From Unio delphinus (taxonomy: Eukaryota > Mollusca > Bivalvia > Unionida > Unionidae): a stretch of 64,000 nucleotides of DNA. Position 1 is the stretch's first letter; each line of letters opens with the position of its first letter. Shown in pieces: positions 62,876 through 64,000 of the stretch. The DNA lies in contig JAQISU010000003.1 of NCBI GenBank assembly GCA_029339505.1, positions 23,836,001-23,900,000 on the forward strand, read 5' to 3'. The notes beneath the pieces were generated by a model, which made no database searches, was not told the origin of the DNA, and worked only from the letters and a program-made list of their open reading frames with translations. Made by a program: the position numbers and the translations under genes.

Positions 62876-63373
62876 TATATGAATAGTTTAAGAAGAAATA
62901 TTTATTCATTGAATTCTGAATGAGAATTCTTTTACTGACCAAATAATTAAAAGTCTATTCTCTTTTATTGAATATTATTGGGAACATCAGTTTTTTTTCC
63001 TTCTTAATAAAACCCACCATGCTTACCATTCTTACTGATGATGATTATGATTATTATTAAATGGAAATATTTCATAAAAGTCATACTTTTCAGTTCAGTT
63101 TAGTACGTTTGTTTAATTATCATAGTAACTGAAATGCAGATATGTATTATGAAATTTGCTTCCATTTATTTTTGCACAAAGAAGTCATATCACAGTAACA
63201 AATTTTCTTTTCCTGAGAAGAGGACCTAAATGTTTTCCTCTATTGAATCCTGAGCTGTAAGTCACGCAGTCTTAAACCCTGAATAAATTGTTTTTCCAAA
63301 TGCTGATTAAATGTGCTTTGCTATGGATACAGAGTGTGTATTGTTAAATATTATTATTATGGTCAACATCATA

Positions 63374-63433
<60 letters not shown>

Positions 63434-64000
63434 GCCTTTTTATTCTAGTGAAGTTCTAGTAACAAAATTAATAAAATAGAGCAATTCTTCTTTATTGTAG
63501 CATTTACTCTGATTAGTTTGTATGACCTTTCACTTACTCTATGCTTTAATAAAAATATACAACAGGTGATGTGTGTTTATTCCACCAGCAGAACAAAGTA
63601 CCTGTAGTTGAAAATCACTCTTTCTTTATACATGATACCACAGCATGACTGAATTTAAAAATAAAAAAAAACCCCAAGCACATGACTTGATAATTTCGTT
63701 CTTTTTAATTAATGGAAGCCATCTGTTACAGCTACAACACGTGGTCTTAAAATGTTACAATGGCACGTGATTTTCATTACAATAATCAGATGCTAAAACA
63801 GGTTTTGTTAGCACAGCCGCTTTAAAGTGTCAAGGGAGGTAACCGCAGTTGAACACAAATTACATTTGTTTATGTTGATATAGGTGACAAAAAAAGAAAC
63901 CCTCTATCCCTCTGTCAGGAAGCAGCGGTGATAGGTGTTCTTTTCGCAATAAAGACGGATGTTTTCTTTGTATTAGTTATTATTTTTTGACACATTCAGT
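62876..64000 (+). other. right edge, no exon found
   Basis: Apart from a CT microsatellite at 63377-63429 nothing is recognised. No LDL class A signature (cysteine-rich, D-x-SDE) appears in any frame. Confidence 0.55.

Noticed and set aside
63820..63960. Possible exon near the right edge
   Set aside because: Somewhat more GC-rich, but no class A cysteine pattern and no convincing acceptor/donor pair.

Overview
The window is a stretch of intron-rich animal genomic DNA carrying one recognisable gene: the internal part of a low-density lipoprotein receptor-related protein, LRP1 type, on the + strand. Twenty exons (946-50801) can be read. They total 3,549 coding bases, and every junction keeps the frame, with GT donors and AG acceptors throughout. 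The encoded segment of about 1,183 residues is three complete six-bladed YWTD beta-propellers preceded by the end of a fourth, each followed by one EGF-like module. Order and wording match the four-propeller block between ligand-binding clusters II and III of vertebrate LRP1. The start, the LDL-receptor class A clusters, the membrane segment and the tail lie outside. The frequent large introns, AT-rich composition, tRNA-derived SINEs and LINE relics suggest a marine lophotrochozoan, most likely a mollusc; this is an inference from general genome style, not proof.

Layout. 946-4992: exons 1-3, end of the first propeller. 8843-9068: exon 4, EGF-like. 12755-20097: exons 5-8, second propeller. 22849-22974: exon 9, EGF-like. 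24299-33593: exons 10-14, third propeller. 36729-36851: exon 15, EGF-like. 40948-49191: exons 16-19, fourth propeller. 50673-50801: exon 20, EGF-like. The next exon, expected to open an LDL class A cluster, is not found in the remaining 13.2 kb, so the gene runs off the right edge. About 94% of the window is non-coding.

The introns hold a dense set of minisatellites and satellites (units of about 19 to 115 bp, arrays up to 3.4 kb), many microsatellites, and a nested population of non-autonomous transposons. At least five elements with terminal inverted repeats are flanked by TA. One carries a broken Tigger/pogo-type transposase N-terminus and sits inside, and splits, a satellite array. Another TA-flanked element is itself split by a 2.3-kb element. 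There are also two hAT-like elements with target-site duplications, a piggyBac-like element, two tRNA-SINE families (several copies with clear target-site duplications) and a minus-strand LINE reverse-transcriptase relic. Long open frames inside the satellites (up to 775 codons) are by-products of stop-free repeat units, not genes.

No prokaryotic system, CRISPR array, rRNA or functional tRNA was seen. The interest of the window lies in its transposon nesting, a dispersed palindromic micro-element, and the tendency of tandem arrays to sit just upstream of splice acceptors. No computation was run: unit lengths and copy numbers were counted by eye.
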